Assembly (NCBI RefSeq): GCF_017876395.1 | Contig: NZ_JAGINX010000001.1 | Location: 1,736,001 to 1,800,000 of the forward strand | Length of the DNA: 64,000 nucleotides | Reading direction: 5' to 3' | From: Nesterenkonia lacusekhoensis | Lineage (GTDB): Bacteria; Actinomycetota; Actinomycetes; Actinomycetales; Micrococcaceae | Shown: piece by piece, positions 18,854 to 26,150 of the stretch | Position numbering within the stretch: position 1 is the first letter of the stretch | Layout: each line of letters begins with the position of its first letter | Position numbers and translations under genes: made by a program | Notes under the pieces: generated by a model | Database searches by the model: none | Seen by the model: the letters and a program-made list of their open reading frames with translations, nothing else | What the model was told of the DNA's origin: nothing

Positions 18854-18891
18854 GACGGCGCCCGCTCCCTGTGTAGGGAACGGGCGCCGTC
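18854..18891 (-). terminator. Terminator of the infC-rpmI-rplT operon
   Basis: A 17-bp stem with a single mismatch (GACGGCGCCCGCTCCCT at 18854-18870, AGGGAACGGGCGCCGTC at 18875-18891) around the tetraloop GTGT, 25 bases past the rplT stop. The 241-base gap 18675-18915 also holds repeat copy A and no gene. Confidence 0.85.
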
Positions 18892-18915
18892 AGAGCACCT
18901 GCTAGAGGCTGCGGA

Positions 18916-19302
18916 TCACGCGGCGGCCTTGGGGGCGTTCACGTCCTCCGGCAGACCCTGGCGAGCGGTCTCCACCAGTGCCTTGAAGGCAGCGGCGTCG
19001 GAGACGGCCAGCTCGGCCAGCATGCGGCGGTCGACCTCGACCCCAGCGCCCTTGAGGCCCTGGATGAAGCGGTTGTAGGTCATGCCGTTGGCGCGTGCGG
19101 CAGCGTTGATGCGCTGGATCCACAGGCGACGGAAATCGCCCTTGCGCTTCTTCCGGTGCTGGTAGTTGTAGGTGAAGCTGTGGAGCAGCTGCTCCTTAGC
19201 CTTGCGGTACAGGCGGGAGCGCTGTCCGCGGTAGCCGGAGGCCCGGTCGAGGACCTTGCGGCGCTTCTTGTGGGCGTTGACCGCCCTCTTCACTCGTGCC
19301 AT
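18916..19302 (-). CDS. rplT: 50S ribosomal protein L20
   Basis: A 128-residue ribosomal protein that binds 23S rRNA early in large-subunit assembly. It shows the L20 opening [27 protein letters not shown], the [32 protein letters not shown] core and [16 protein letters not shown]. The C-terminus ends [12 protein letters not shown], a short Ala-rich tail. A RBS (AGGAG) lies just upstream, and the gene follows rpmI by about 50 bases as in most bacteria. Confidence 0.98.
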   Translation of the reverse strand: MARVKRAVNAHKKRRKVLDRASGYRGQRSRLYRKAKEQLLHSFTYNYQHRKKRKGDFRRLWIQRINAAARANGMTYNRFIQGLKGAGVEVDRRMLAELAVSDAAAFKALVETARQGLPEDVNAPKAAA

Positions 19303-19352
19303 CTGTTATCTCCTGTGAGTTCTGAAGTCTTCGCGATGTTCCGTGCTGGTGC

Positions 19353-19547
19353 TCAGAGGCCCAGCATGCGCTTGATGCGCTTTTCGTCAGCCTTGGTGAC
19401 GATGCGGTCACCGGCCAGACGGCGGGTCAGGCGGGAAGACTTGTGCTCCAGGTAGTGGCGGCGGTTGGCCTGCTGGCGCTTGATCTGGCCGGAACCGGTG
19501 ATCTTGAAGCGCTTCTTGGCCCCGCTGTGGGTCTTCATCTTCGGCAT
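19353..19547 (-). CDS. rpmI: 50S ribosomal protein L35
   Basis: A 64-residue ribosomal protein beginning [20 protein letters not shown], the standard L35 start, with the basic core [16 protein letters not shown]. The ATG at 19547 is preceded by AAGGAGAA; an upstream in-frame start at 19646 would add 33 non-homologous residues and is rejected. It lies in the usual infC-rpmI-rplT order. Confidence 0.97.
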   Translation of the reverse strand: MPKMKTHSGAKKRFKITGSGQIKRQQANRRHYLEHKSSRLTRRLAGDRIVTKADEKRIKRMLGL

Positions 19548-19675
19548 AGCGCCGTTCTCCTTACATCGTACGGACCTGCAACACCTGGGAACCGGCACCC
19601 TCCAGGAGAGCGTCGGCGGTGCAGAGGTGGACCGCTCACCAGGCACGACACCCGGTGGGATCCCTTTTCATAGGT

Positions 19676-19706
19676 CTGCGACGCACCCGCAGGGGGCACG
19701 TCGCAG
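19676..19706 (-). promoter_or_regulatory. Stem-loop between infC and rpmI
   Basis: Arms CTGCGACG (19676-19683) and CGTCGCAG (19699-19706) with further pairing of CCC/GGG inside. It lies in the long 230-base infC-rpmI gap, on the rpmI leader. No U-tract follows. A role in partial termination or L20-type autoregulation of rpmI-rplT is possible but unproven here. Confidence 0.5.
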
Positions 19707-19745
19707 CAAACCCAGCAGACAAGTCTACCAGGTCCTTCGCCGAGC

Positions 19746-19775
19746 TGTTCGGACAGAGCCTGCTCCGCCCGAACA
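19746..19775 (-). promoter_or_regulatory. Stem-loop immediately after the infC stop
   Basis: TGTTCGG (19746-19752) pairs with CCGAACA (19769-19775), and inside this GAGC pairs with GCTC. It begins two bases after the infC stop codon on the minus strand. It may attenuate or process the transcript between infC and rpmI. Confidence 0.5.
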
Positions 19776-19777
19776 GA

Positions 19778-20485
19778 TCAGAGGTTCTTGAGCTCGTCCG
19801 GAAGATAGTCCGCCATCGAGTTGGACAGCGGCTTCACGTCCTTCTGATCGGTGGAGACCCGCTCCTGACGCTCCTGCGTCTTTCGAGCACGGCCCTCACG
19901 CTTGGCCTTGGCACGAGCCTTGTTCTCCTCGTTGTCCAGGGCCTCGTCATCGGGAGCCTCGTTGCGAGCCTGCGCCTTGGTCTTCAGCGGGCCGACCACC
20001 ATGACCATGTGGCGGCCGTCCTGGCGCGGGTTGGACTCGACCTGGCCGAGGTCCTCCACGTCCTGGGCGAAGCGCTGGAGCAGGCGGACGCCCATCTCCG
20101 GACGCTGCTGCTCACGGCCGCGGAACTGGATCATGGCCTTGACCTTGTCACCGGCTTCGAGGAAGCGGCGAGCGTGCCCGACCTTGGTCTCGTAGTCGTG
20201 GTCGTCGATCTTGAGACGGAAGCGGACTTCCTTCAGCTGAGTGCTGGTCTGGTTCTTCCGCGACTCGCGGGCCTTCACCGCAGCCTCGTACTTCCACTTG
20301 CCGAAGTCCATCAGCTTGCAGACCGGCGGTTTCGCGTTCGGCGCCACCTCGACCAGGTCAAGATCGGCCTCCGAGGCGAGCCTCAGGGCGTCTTCGATTC
20401 TGACGATGCCGACCTGTTCCCCCTGCGGGCCGACGAGGCGGACCTCCGGTACACGGATCCGGTTGTTGATGCGTGGTTCGCTGAT
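19778..20485 (-). CDS. infC: Translation initiation factor IF-3
   Basis: A 235-residue IF-3. The full N-terminal domain is present only if translation starts at the ATC codon at 20483-20485: [20 protein letters not shown], then [20 protein letters not shown] and [25 protein letters not shown] lies 8 bases before this ATC, and no ATG/GTG/TTG exists in frame before residue 47. IF-3 itself rejects non-canonical start codons, so a rare start gives autoregulation, as established for the AUU start of E. coli infC. The C-domain ([34 protein letters not shown]) is complete, with a basic and acidic tail of about 55 residues. Confidence 0.95.
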   Translation of the reverse strand: MSEPRINNRIRVPEVRLVGPQGEQVGIVRIEDALRLASEADLDLVEVAPNAKPPVCKLMDFGKWKYEAAVKARESRKNQTSTQLKEVRFRLKIDDHDYETKVGHARRFLEAGDKVKAMIQFRGREQQRPEMGVRLLQRFAQDVEDLGQVESNPRQDGRHMVMVVGPLKTKAQARNEAPDDEALDNEENKARAKAKREGRARKTQERQERVSTDQKDVKPLSNSMADYLPDELKNL

Positions 20486-20525
20486 CTGTCTAACTCCTGT
20501 GTGTGGACTGCTGTGAAGTAAGTGT

Positions 20526-20560
20526 GCGCACGTTTAGCGTGCGCTCAAAGACTGTGACAA
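20526..20560 (-). promoter_or_regulatory. Candidate infC promoter in the divergent gap
   Basis: On the minus strand TTGTCA (20555-20560) and TAAACG (20531-20536) are 18 bases apart, which would start the infC mRNA about 40 bases before its ATC codon. The hairpin GCGCACG-tttag-CGTGCGC (20526-20544) overlaps the -10 region. The 85-base gap also has to hold the promoter of the divergent DUF1844 gene. Confidence 0.4.
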
Positions 20561-20570
20561 GCTTACCAGC

Positions 20571-20927
20571 ATGCAGAACGAAGATCTCCCCCCGGCGGCC
20601 GATCAGACCGCGCGTGACATCGCAGAGGTTCCCGCGGTCGAACTGATCAACACTGTCGCAGTTCACCTGATGAGTGCAGCGGCAGTGAAGACGGGGCTGG
20701 CCGATGACACCCGCGCCGACGAACTGAAGGACCTGGACGAGGCCCGAAAGCTGATCACCGCGCTGGCCGGTCTGATCACTGCCGCCGCCCCGGAGGTCGG
20801 CTCCACCCATGCCGCTCCCCTGCGCGACGGGCTGCGATCCCTGCAGCTGGCCTTCCGCGAAGAATCCCTGGTTCCGGACGAACCCGGCAAGGGCCCCGGC
20901 GAGAAGTGGACCGGCCCGGTCAACTGA
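20571..20927 (+). CDS. DUF1844 protein
   Basis: A 118-residue, acidic, mostly helical protein of the DUF1844 family. The family core AVELINTVAVHLMSAAAVKTGL and DLDEARKLITALAGLITAAAPEVG is clear, with short low-complexity ends (DEPGKGPGEKWTGP). DUF1844 genes sit beside infC in many Actinobacteria, as here in divergent orientation. The function is unknown. Confidence 0.85.
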   Translation: MQNEDLPPAADQTARDIAEVPAVELINTVAVHLMSAAAVKTGLADDTRADELKDLDEARKLITALAGLITAAAPEVGSTHAAPLRDGLRSLQLAFREESLVPDEPGKGPGEKWTGPVN

Positions 20928-21004
20928 AAGGCAGACCGGACGCCGCAGAGCACGGACCGGTCCGGTCGACTGAGCCCGGCCGCCCCCAGCGGCGGTCGAA
21001 GGAT

Positions 21005-21030
21005 GGCTGGGCAGACTCATCTGCCCAGCC
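21005..21030. terminator. Hairpin between DUF1844 and the membrane-protein gene
   Basis: GGCTGGGCAGA (21005-21015) and TCTGCCCAGCC (21020-21030) form a perfect 11-bp stem with a 4-base loop, five bases beyond the stop of the minus-strand membrane-protein gene. It lies between convergent genes and can serve both. Confidence 0.7.
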
Positions 21031-21035
21031 GCTTC

Positions 21036-21476
21036 TCATCTGTCCAGCCATTCCTGCGTGGGACGCACGAAGAGCAGGACCAGGGCGGCTGCGGCCGGCA
21101 GCAGCAGGGTCAGCCCCACTCCCACAGCTCCCCCGGAGAGGAAGCTGAAGGAGATCACCACCACCATGAACTCCAGCACCATCGCTGGAGTCCTGGCACC
21201 GCCTGCTCCCATGAAGATGCGGAACCCCAGGATCATCAGGACCGCGCCGAGAAGCGCGTAGAGCACCACCAGCGCCACCACACCCACAGCGTCCAGAAGA
21301 GCCTCATCGGAGCTCAGCGCCGACGCCACGGTGTACCAGAGCACCGCCAGGCCCTGGACGAAGAGGATCAGGAATATGATCCACACCGGCAGCGGCCGCG
21401 GACGGGCCTGGGTGAACGGACGGCGCTTCTGCGGACCATGGAAGTCCGGCTGCAGGTTCTCAGAGTCACGGGCCAT
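21036..21476 (-). CDS. Small four-helix membrane protein, function unknown
   Basis: About 146 residues from the ATG at 21476; GGGAGA lies 9 bases upstream, whereas the ATG at 21485 directly abuts that site. A hydrophilic N-terminus of 30 residues is followed by four hydrophobic segments (WIIFLILFVQGLAVLWYTVA, VGVVALVVLYALLGAVLMIL, VLEFMVVVISFSFLSGGAVG, LTLLLPAAAALVLLFV) and the tail RPTQEWLDR. The pattern resembles small actinobacterial integral membrane proteins with no assigned function. I do not recognise a named family. Confidence 0.65.
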   Translation of the reverse strand: MARDSENLQPDFHGPQKRRPFTQARPRPLPVWIIFLILFVQGLAVLWYTVASALSSDEALLDAVGVVALVVLYALLGAVLMILGFRIFMGAGGARTPAMVLEFMVVVISFSFLSGGAVGVGLTLLLPAAAALVLLFVRPTQEWLDR

Positions 21477-21553
21477 GGGTGACATTCTCCCTTAACACGC
21501 CGGCCGTCATCTCATGCCGTAGGCTGGAGCACATCGCCACAGATCGAGGGCTG

Positions 21554-22237
21554 ATGGAAGGAACCCTGGGACTGGACACGACCACACGACTCCGCTGGGG
21601 CGCGGCCATGCTCAGCGTCTCTGCCCTGATGCTCACCGCCTGCAGCGACGACTCCGAGGACGCACCTGCCGCAGATGCTCCCGGCGAGGAGACCCAAGAC
21701 GCGCAGGGCGACGCCGCCGAGACCGGCGCTGCCGCGCTGAGCGAGGAGGAGATCGCTGAGCTGCTCCTCACCGAGGACGAGCTGCCGGTCGAGGTGGAGG
21801 AGTTCCGGGCCGAGGAGACTGTCTCCGGCGACGAGGCGATGCCCATGTCAGGGGCCGACGTCGAGACCTGCGATGAGCTGGCCGAGGCGATGGCGGACCC
21901 GGCGGCTTTGGAAGAGGACACCGCGGACGACGACGTCGACACTGCCGACGGCTACGCCATCATCCAGGAGTGCGAGGGTGAGGCCTTCACCCAGGAGGAC
22001 GAGGAGACGGGCACCTCCAGTGAGTACAGCTTCGAACACCTCGACCACGGGGAATGGGAGGGCTTGGCGCTGTCGATGGCCACGGAGGCTGCAGGCCAGT
22101 CCATCGAGACCGAGCTCAGCGCACTGACCCACCAGAACGGCGCCGACACTCTGTTCATCACCGCAGTGGGCGAAGGCCAGGAGCACCTCGAAGAGACGGC
22201 CGACCTGCAGCTGGAGAAGTACGAGGCCGGCCACTGA
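21554..22237 (+). CDS. Acidic lipoprotein, function unknown
   Basis: About 227 residues. A signal with TRLRWGAAMLSVSALMLTAC ends in a good lipobox (LTAC), then a 40-residue Asp/Glu/Ala linker, then a folded domain starting near LSEEEIAELLLTEDELPVEVEEF. The two later cysteines (ETCDEL, QECEGE) could form a disulfide. The layout resembles the DUF5642/sensor-like lipoproteins of Actinobacteria, but I cannot name the family. The start is uncertain: ATG 21554 is used, but the upstream frame is open back to 21479. Confidence 0.65.
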   Translation: MEGTLGLDTTTRLRWGAAMLSVSALMLTACSDDSEDAPAADAPGEETQDAQGDAAETGAAALSEEEIAELLLTEDELPVEVEEFRAEETVSGDEAMPMSGADVETCDELAEAMADPAALEEDTADDDVDTADGYAIIQECEGEAFTQEDEETGTSSEYSFEHLDHGEWEGLALSMATEAAGQSIETELSALTHQNGADTLFITAVGEGQEHLEETADLQLEKYEAGH

Positions 22238-22329
22238 GGCGGTTCGGCTGAACTCTCTCAGACGCCTCTCATGTTCTGCTCCCAGACTGGGACCTACCAT
22301 CAGAGCAGCCGTGTTGTGAGGAGACATCC

Positions 22330-22809
22330 GTGAGCAGGCAGACCACATGGGTGGTGACCGGAGCGCTGGGGCTGGTCAGCATCGGCGCCGGAACCGCCCT
22401 GGCGACCACCCTCTCCGACGCTGAGGACCGAGTGGACCTGGGACCCGCCGTCGAAGTCTCCACGCGCTCTTCGGAATCCCCCGCCGCCGCTCCGGAGGAG
22501 ACAGCGGCCGAGGGCGAGGACGCGGACGCCGGTCAGGGTGCGGACGAGACCGAAGCAGAGAGCGCAGCGCCCGCCTCCGAGGATGAGCCGGCGGAGGACC
22601 CGAGGCACTCGTCGCCCCAGCCGACGGAGGAAACTCCCGACCAGGCCCCGGAAGAGACCTACGAGGCGCCGGAAGAGACCTACGAGGCCCCGTCCTCCCA
22701 GCAGCCTGTGGCACCGCCGCCGGCGGTCAGCTATGACACTCCGCCCACTCCCGAGACCTGGTCCGCGCCCACCGCAGAGACCTGGTCCGCACCCAGCGTC
22801 GACACCTGA
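22330..22809 (+). CDS. Secreted or anchored Pro/Glu-rich low-complexity protein
   Basis: A 159-residue protein from a GTG start at 22330. Residues 5-27 are hydrophobic (WVVTGALGLVSIGAGTALATT) and serve as signal or anchor. All the rest is low complexity: acidic Ala/Glu, then two PEETYEA units, then a Pro-rich stretch and repeated ETWSAP units at the end. No folded domain is seen. The stop directly abuts the stop of the convergent histidine-kinase gene, with no gap. Likely cell-envelope located; function unknown. Confidence 0.6.
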   Translation: MSRQTTWVVTGALGLVSIGAGTALATTLSDAEDRVDLGPAVEVSTRSSESPAAAPEETAAEGEDADAGQGADETEAESAAPASEDEPAEDPRHSSPQPTEETPDQAPEETYEAPEETYEAPSSQQPVAPPPAVSYDTPPTPETWSAPTAETWSAPSVDT

Positions 22810-24255
22810 TCAATCAGCCGCGACGACGCCAGGTCCGCTGCGCGGCAGCCAGAGGGCGAAGGTCGACCCCTTCCCCACCTCAGAAGTGCAGCGAACCTCT
22901 CCCCCGTGGGCCTGGGCGATGGCTGCCACGATCGGAAGCCCCAGCCCTGCCCCGGGCTTGGACGGCTCAGCCCGTCCGAAGCGTTCGAAGATCCTCTCCC
23001 GGTCCTCTTCCCGGATGCCGGGTCCCTCGTCTCGGACCCAGAGATCGATCCCGTCTCCGACCGCCCTGGAGCCCATCACGATCGTTGAGCCGGGCCCTGA
23101 GAACTTCACAGCGTTGGCCGCCAGCTGCAGCACCGCCTGGGTGACGCGCTGACGATCCACCACGACCGGCCCCCGCGCGTGGGACTCAAAGGAGAAGGAA
23201 CGTCCACCCAGCCCCGTGACCTTCTCGAAGATCTCTTCGGTCAGGGCCTCCGCGTCAGTGGGCCCTGGTCGCAGGAACTGCGGATGCTCGGCTGTGGCCA
23301 ACGTGAGGAGATCATCGATCACGCGATTCATCCTGTGGACCTCGTCCAGGGTCAGATCACGAGCCTCCCGGACGTCGGCCTCGTCGGCGGTGTCCATCAC
23401 CTGCAGGTGGCCGCTGATCACGGTCAGCGGCGTGCGCAGTTCGTGGCTGACGTCGTTGACCAGCTGCCGCTGCGCGGCGAAGGCACCGTCGAGGCGCTCG
23501 AGCATCTCGTTGACGGATCGGGTCATCTCAGCAAGGTCGTCCTCGCCGGTGACAGGGATCCGTTCGGAGAGGTCCTCACGCCCGATCCTCCGCGCCGAAT
23601 CGGCCAGAACCCGGACTGGTCGCAGCAGGCGGCCGGCCACGGCCCACCCGACGAGGGCCACCACGCCCAGGGAGCCGGCGGAGACGGCCGCGTAGACCCA
23701 GAAGATCTCGGAGAAGGCACGCTTCTCGGCGTCGAGGTCATAGGCCAACGCCAGAGCCGCCTGCTCTCCCCCGTCCTGACCGTCATGGGCCGGGATCACT
23801 GCCACCCGATAGGTGGTCTGCGCCGTCTGAAGGGTCTCCAACACGGGCTCGTCCTGGTCCGTCAACGGGCGCAGATGGTTCTCGAACTCCGGATCGGCCC
23901 GGAGGTCCAGCGGCGCCACCGACGAGGTGTAGACGATCCGTCCGTCCACGATTCCGAGCACTCCGCCGTTGCTTCCGGGGACCTGACGCCCGGTGGCCAC
24001 GCGCACCAGGTCAGTGGGCGAGCCCAAGGGCTCGCCGGTGGCGGGGTCGACGCCGGATTCGGCCAGCAGGCGGAACTCTTCGGCTGAAGCACGCAACTCG
24101 TCATCCACCCGGGCCTCCACGCGCAGGTCCTGAATGAGATAGGCGGTATATCCGGCGGTGAACATCGCCAGCGCCGCCAGGCCGATGACAGCGGTCAGGA
24201 TCCATCCTCGAACGGTGAAGAGCCGCCACCCGCGGCGAAACTTCGTGCGCGTCAT
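22810..24255 (-). CDS. Two-component sensor histidine kinase (orphan here)
   Basis: About 481 residues from the ATG at 24255. Two membrane helices (near 15-37 and 160-185) flank an extracytoplasmic sensor domain of about 120 residues. HAMP follows (GRLLRPVRVLADSARRIGRE), then HisKA with the phospho-accepting His in NDVSHELRTPLTV near residue 271, then HATPase with the N box (LAANAVKFS), G1 DEGPGI and G2 GAGLGLPI. All catalytic motifs are intact. No response-regulator gene lies beside it in this window, so the partner must be encoded elsewhere. An upstream ATG at 24531 would overlap the divergent neighbour and is rejected. Confidence 0.88.
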   Translation of the reverse strand: MTRTKFRRGWRLFTVRGWILTAVIGLAALAMFTAGYTAYLIQDLRVEARVDDELRASAEEFRLLAESGVDPATGEPLGSPTDLVRVATGRQVPGSNGGVLGIVDGRIVYTSSVAPLDLRADPEFENHLRPLTDQDEPVLETLQTAQTTYRVAVIPAHDGQDGGEQAALALAYDLDAEKRAFSEIFWVYAAVSAGSLGVVALVGWAVAGRLLRPVRVLADSARRIGREDLSERIPVTGEDDLAEMTRSVNEMLERLDGAFAAQRQLVNDVSHELRTPLTVISGHLQVMDTADEADVREARDLTLDEVHRMNRVIDDLLTLATAEHPQFLRPGPTDAEALTEEIFEKVTGLGGRSFSFESHARGPVVVDRQRVTQAVLQLAANAVKFSGPGSTIVMGSRAVGDGIDLWVRDEGPGIREEDRERIFERFGRAEPSKPGAGLGLPIVAAIAQAHGGEVRCTSEVGKGSTFALWLPRSGPGVVAAD

Positions 24256-24310
24256 CTGCTCAGTCTCCCACGGCTGCCTGAGCACGCCGCCGGGGCGCAG
24301 GCGGAGCATA

Positions 24311-25621
24311 ATGGACACGATGGAGGATCCACATCGGCCGCTGCGCGAGGAGCAGGCAGGAGAACTGCTGCGCCTTGCCCTGCAGGCCTCCGGCCTGGAG
24401 CTGGGCACGTGGCGGCGCACCCACCTGTTCGAACGCCCCGGCGCAGAGGCCTCCGCGATCTTCCAGGTCTCACCCCACCACCCGGGAGATCCCGCGGCTG
24501 ACCCTGTGACCCTCCATCTGGTCGCCAGCACAGTGGAGCTCTCCGCTCAGCAGCGCCGTGCCTCAGGGGCGGTGCGCCTGGACCCCGGGGCAGAGCTCCC
24601 CTACGGGGCCGGAGGCCCGGCCCCGGTCCACCTCTGGGCCCATCCGGCTGATCCGGAGCTTCCCGGACTGAGATCGGCCTGTGACCCCGAGCGTCTGGCG
24701 CAGCGGATCAGCTCCTGGCGAGGAACTCCGGTGGCAGTCGAGGAGCTGCAGATGCTCGTGCTGCGCCCACTCCGACGGGCCGTCCTGCGTGCGCAGGTCA
24801 GACCCGTCTCTCCCGCTCCAGGCAGAGGCCGGGACGCAGAGACCGTGTATGTGAAGGTCATGCGACCTGAGCGGGTTGAGAACCAGCTCAGACGCCACCG
24901 GCTGCTGGCCTGCGCTCCGGCGGCCTACGATCTGGGAGAAGGCATCCTGATGGTCGAACAGGCTGCCGGACGTCCCCTCACCGAGCACCTGCACCGTCCG
25001 GGGACCCGTTCCGACACTGCCGCAGAGAGCCTCGACGGACTGTCCGCGGACCAGCTCACGGCTCCGTTGGAGGCACTCTGGGCTGAAGACCTGTGGCAGG
25101 GGGTCCGCGAGCTGCCGCGCAGGAGGACCCAGGCTGAGCGGCTGGAGGACTATGCCGCCGTCGCTGTGCGTTCAGGAGCTGACCCGGACCGCGTGCGACG
25201 GCTGGTCCGTCGCATCCGGGATCGATTGCAGAGCGAACCGGGTCCGATGGTGCCCACCCACGGGGACTTCCATCCGGGCAACATCTTCGCCGCCGTGCGC
25301 CGGGATGGCCCCGGGCGGCCGAGCCTCTCCCCCACCGCACTGATCGACGTGGACTCCTTGGGGCCCGGATACCGAGCCGACGATCTGGCCTGCCTGGTCG
25401 CCCACCTGCTGACTCTGCCCACTCTGGACCCCGAGGGCTATGCCTCGGTACCACAGGTGACCGACGCCATCTGGACACAGGCTGTGACGCGGCCGGACTG
25501 CGGCGATCTGGGAGCTCGGGTCGCTGGGGTGTTGCTCTCCCTGCTTCCCTCCGCGCACACTGGAGACCGCCGTTCCAGGTGGTTGGAACTGGCTGAAAAG
25601 CGCGTTGATCAATGTGACTAA
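24311..25621 (+). CDS. APH-fold phosphotransferase-like protein
   Basis: About 436 residues, with the kinase-like fold of the aminoglycoside phosphotransferase family. The catalytic loop is THGDFHPGNIF near residue 315 (HGD...N) and the metal-binding acid is in ALIDVDSLGPGYRADDLA (D-x-D in place of the DFG motif). The N-terminal lobe is less conserved. It could phosphorylate a sugar, amino alcohol or drug; the substrate is not predictable. ATG at 24311 or 24320 are both possible starts. It is transcribed towards whiB1. Confidence 0.75.
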   Translation: MDTMEDPHRPLREEQAGELLRLALQASGLELGTWRRTHLFERPGAEASAIFQVSPHHPGDPAADPVTLHLVASTVELSAQQRRASGAVRLDPGAELPYGAGGPAPVHLWAHPADPELPGLRSACDPERLAQRISSWRGTPVAVEELQMLVLRPLRRAVLRAQVRPVSPAPGRGRDAETVYVKVMRPERVENQLRRHRLLACAPAAYDLGEGILMVEQAAGRPLTEHLHRPGTRSDTAAESLDGLSADQLTAPLEALWAEDLWQGVRELPRRRTQAERLEDYAAVAVRSGADPDRVRRLVRRIRDRLQSEPGPMVPTHGDFHPGNIFAAVRRDGPGRPSLSPTALIDVDSLGPGYRADDLACLVAHLLTLPTLDPEGYASVPQVTDAIWTQAVTRPDCGDLGARVAGVLLSLLPSAHTGDRRSRWLELAEKRVDQCD

Positions 25622-25862
25622 TACCATGCTGTTCGGGCAGTATTTCTTAGTTATGGACTCTTGTTTGCATGTCGTTAACATGTCAGCCTTGATTACGAAG
25701 AAATTCGCGGACGGCCTCTTGCTCCTGAAGACACGCCGTCACGAGTTGCCCACCCAAGCTCTGAGTGACCCTGATGAGGCATGCCTCCCTCCGGGTTGAG
25801 GACCGCATCGCAGCTCAGAACCCGAGTCGCGCCTCTCCGGCGCACAAGGAGTAGTGATCGCC
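25622..25862 (+). promoter_or_regulatory. Upstream region of whiB1
   Basis: A gap of about 240 bases. Its first 90 bases are clearly AT-richer than the surroundings and include the dyad CATGTCGTTAACATG. The whiB1 promoter should be here, but no clean -35/-10 pair could be chosen. AAGGAG at 25846-25851 is 11-12 bases before the whiB1 ATG. Confidence 0.45.
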
Positions 25863-26111
25863 ATGGATTGGCGCAGTCGAGCAGAATGCCTGGACAAGGA
25901 CCCCGAACTCTTCTTCCCCGTCGGCAACACGGGCCCCGCTCTGCTTCAGATCGAAGAGGCCAAGAGCGTCTGCCGCCGCTGCCCCGTGATGGACACCTGC
26001 CTGCAGTGGGCTCTGGAGACCGGCCAGGACTCCGGCGTCTGGGGCGGCATGAGCGAGGATGAGCGTCGTGCCCTGAAGCGGCGTGCCGCGCGGGCTCGCC
26101 GAGCCAGCTGA
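25863..26111 (+). CDS. whiB1: WhiB1-type iron-sulfur transcription regulator
   Basis: An 82-residue Wbl protein from ATG 25863; a GTG nine bases upstream is less likely because homologues start MDW. Four cysteines (AEC, then VCRRCPVMDTC) bind a [4Fe-4S] cluster that senses nitric oxide in WhiB1 of Mycobacterium. The turn GVWGGMSEDERR and the basic tail ALKRRAARARRAS complete the family signature. The neighbour on the opposite strand is pdtaS, the same pair as Rv3219/Rv3220c of M. tuberculosis. Confidence 0.95.
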   Translation: MDWRSRAECLDKDPELFFPVGNTGPALLQIEEAKSVCRRCPVMDTCLQWALETGQDSGVWGGMSEDERRALKRRAARARRAS

Positions 26112-26134
26112 GCTCAGCAGCGCACCAGCCCTGA

Positions 26135-26150
26135 CTCCCTGATCAGGGAG
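26135..26150. terminator. Palindrome between convergent whiB1 and pdtaS
   Basis: CTCCCTGATCAGGGAG is a perfect 16-bp palindrome that includes the pdtaS stop codon. It lies 24 bases after whiB1 and is the only structure in the convergent gap, so it may act as a bidirectional terminator. Confidence 0.55.
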
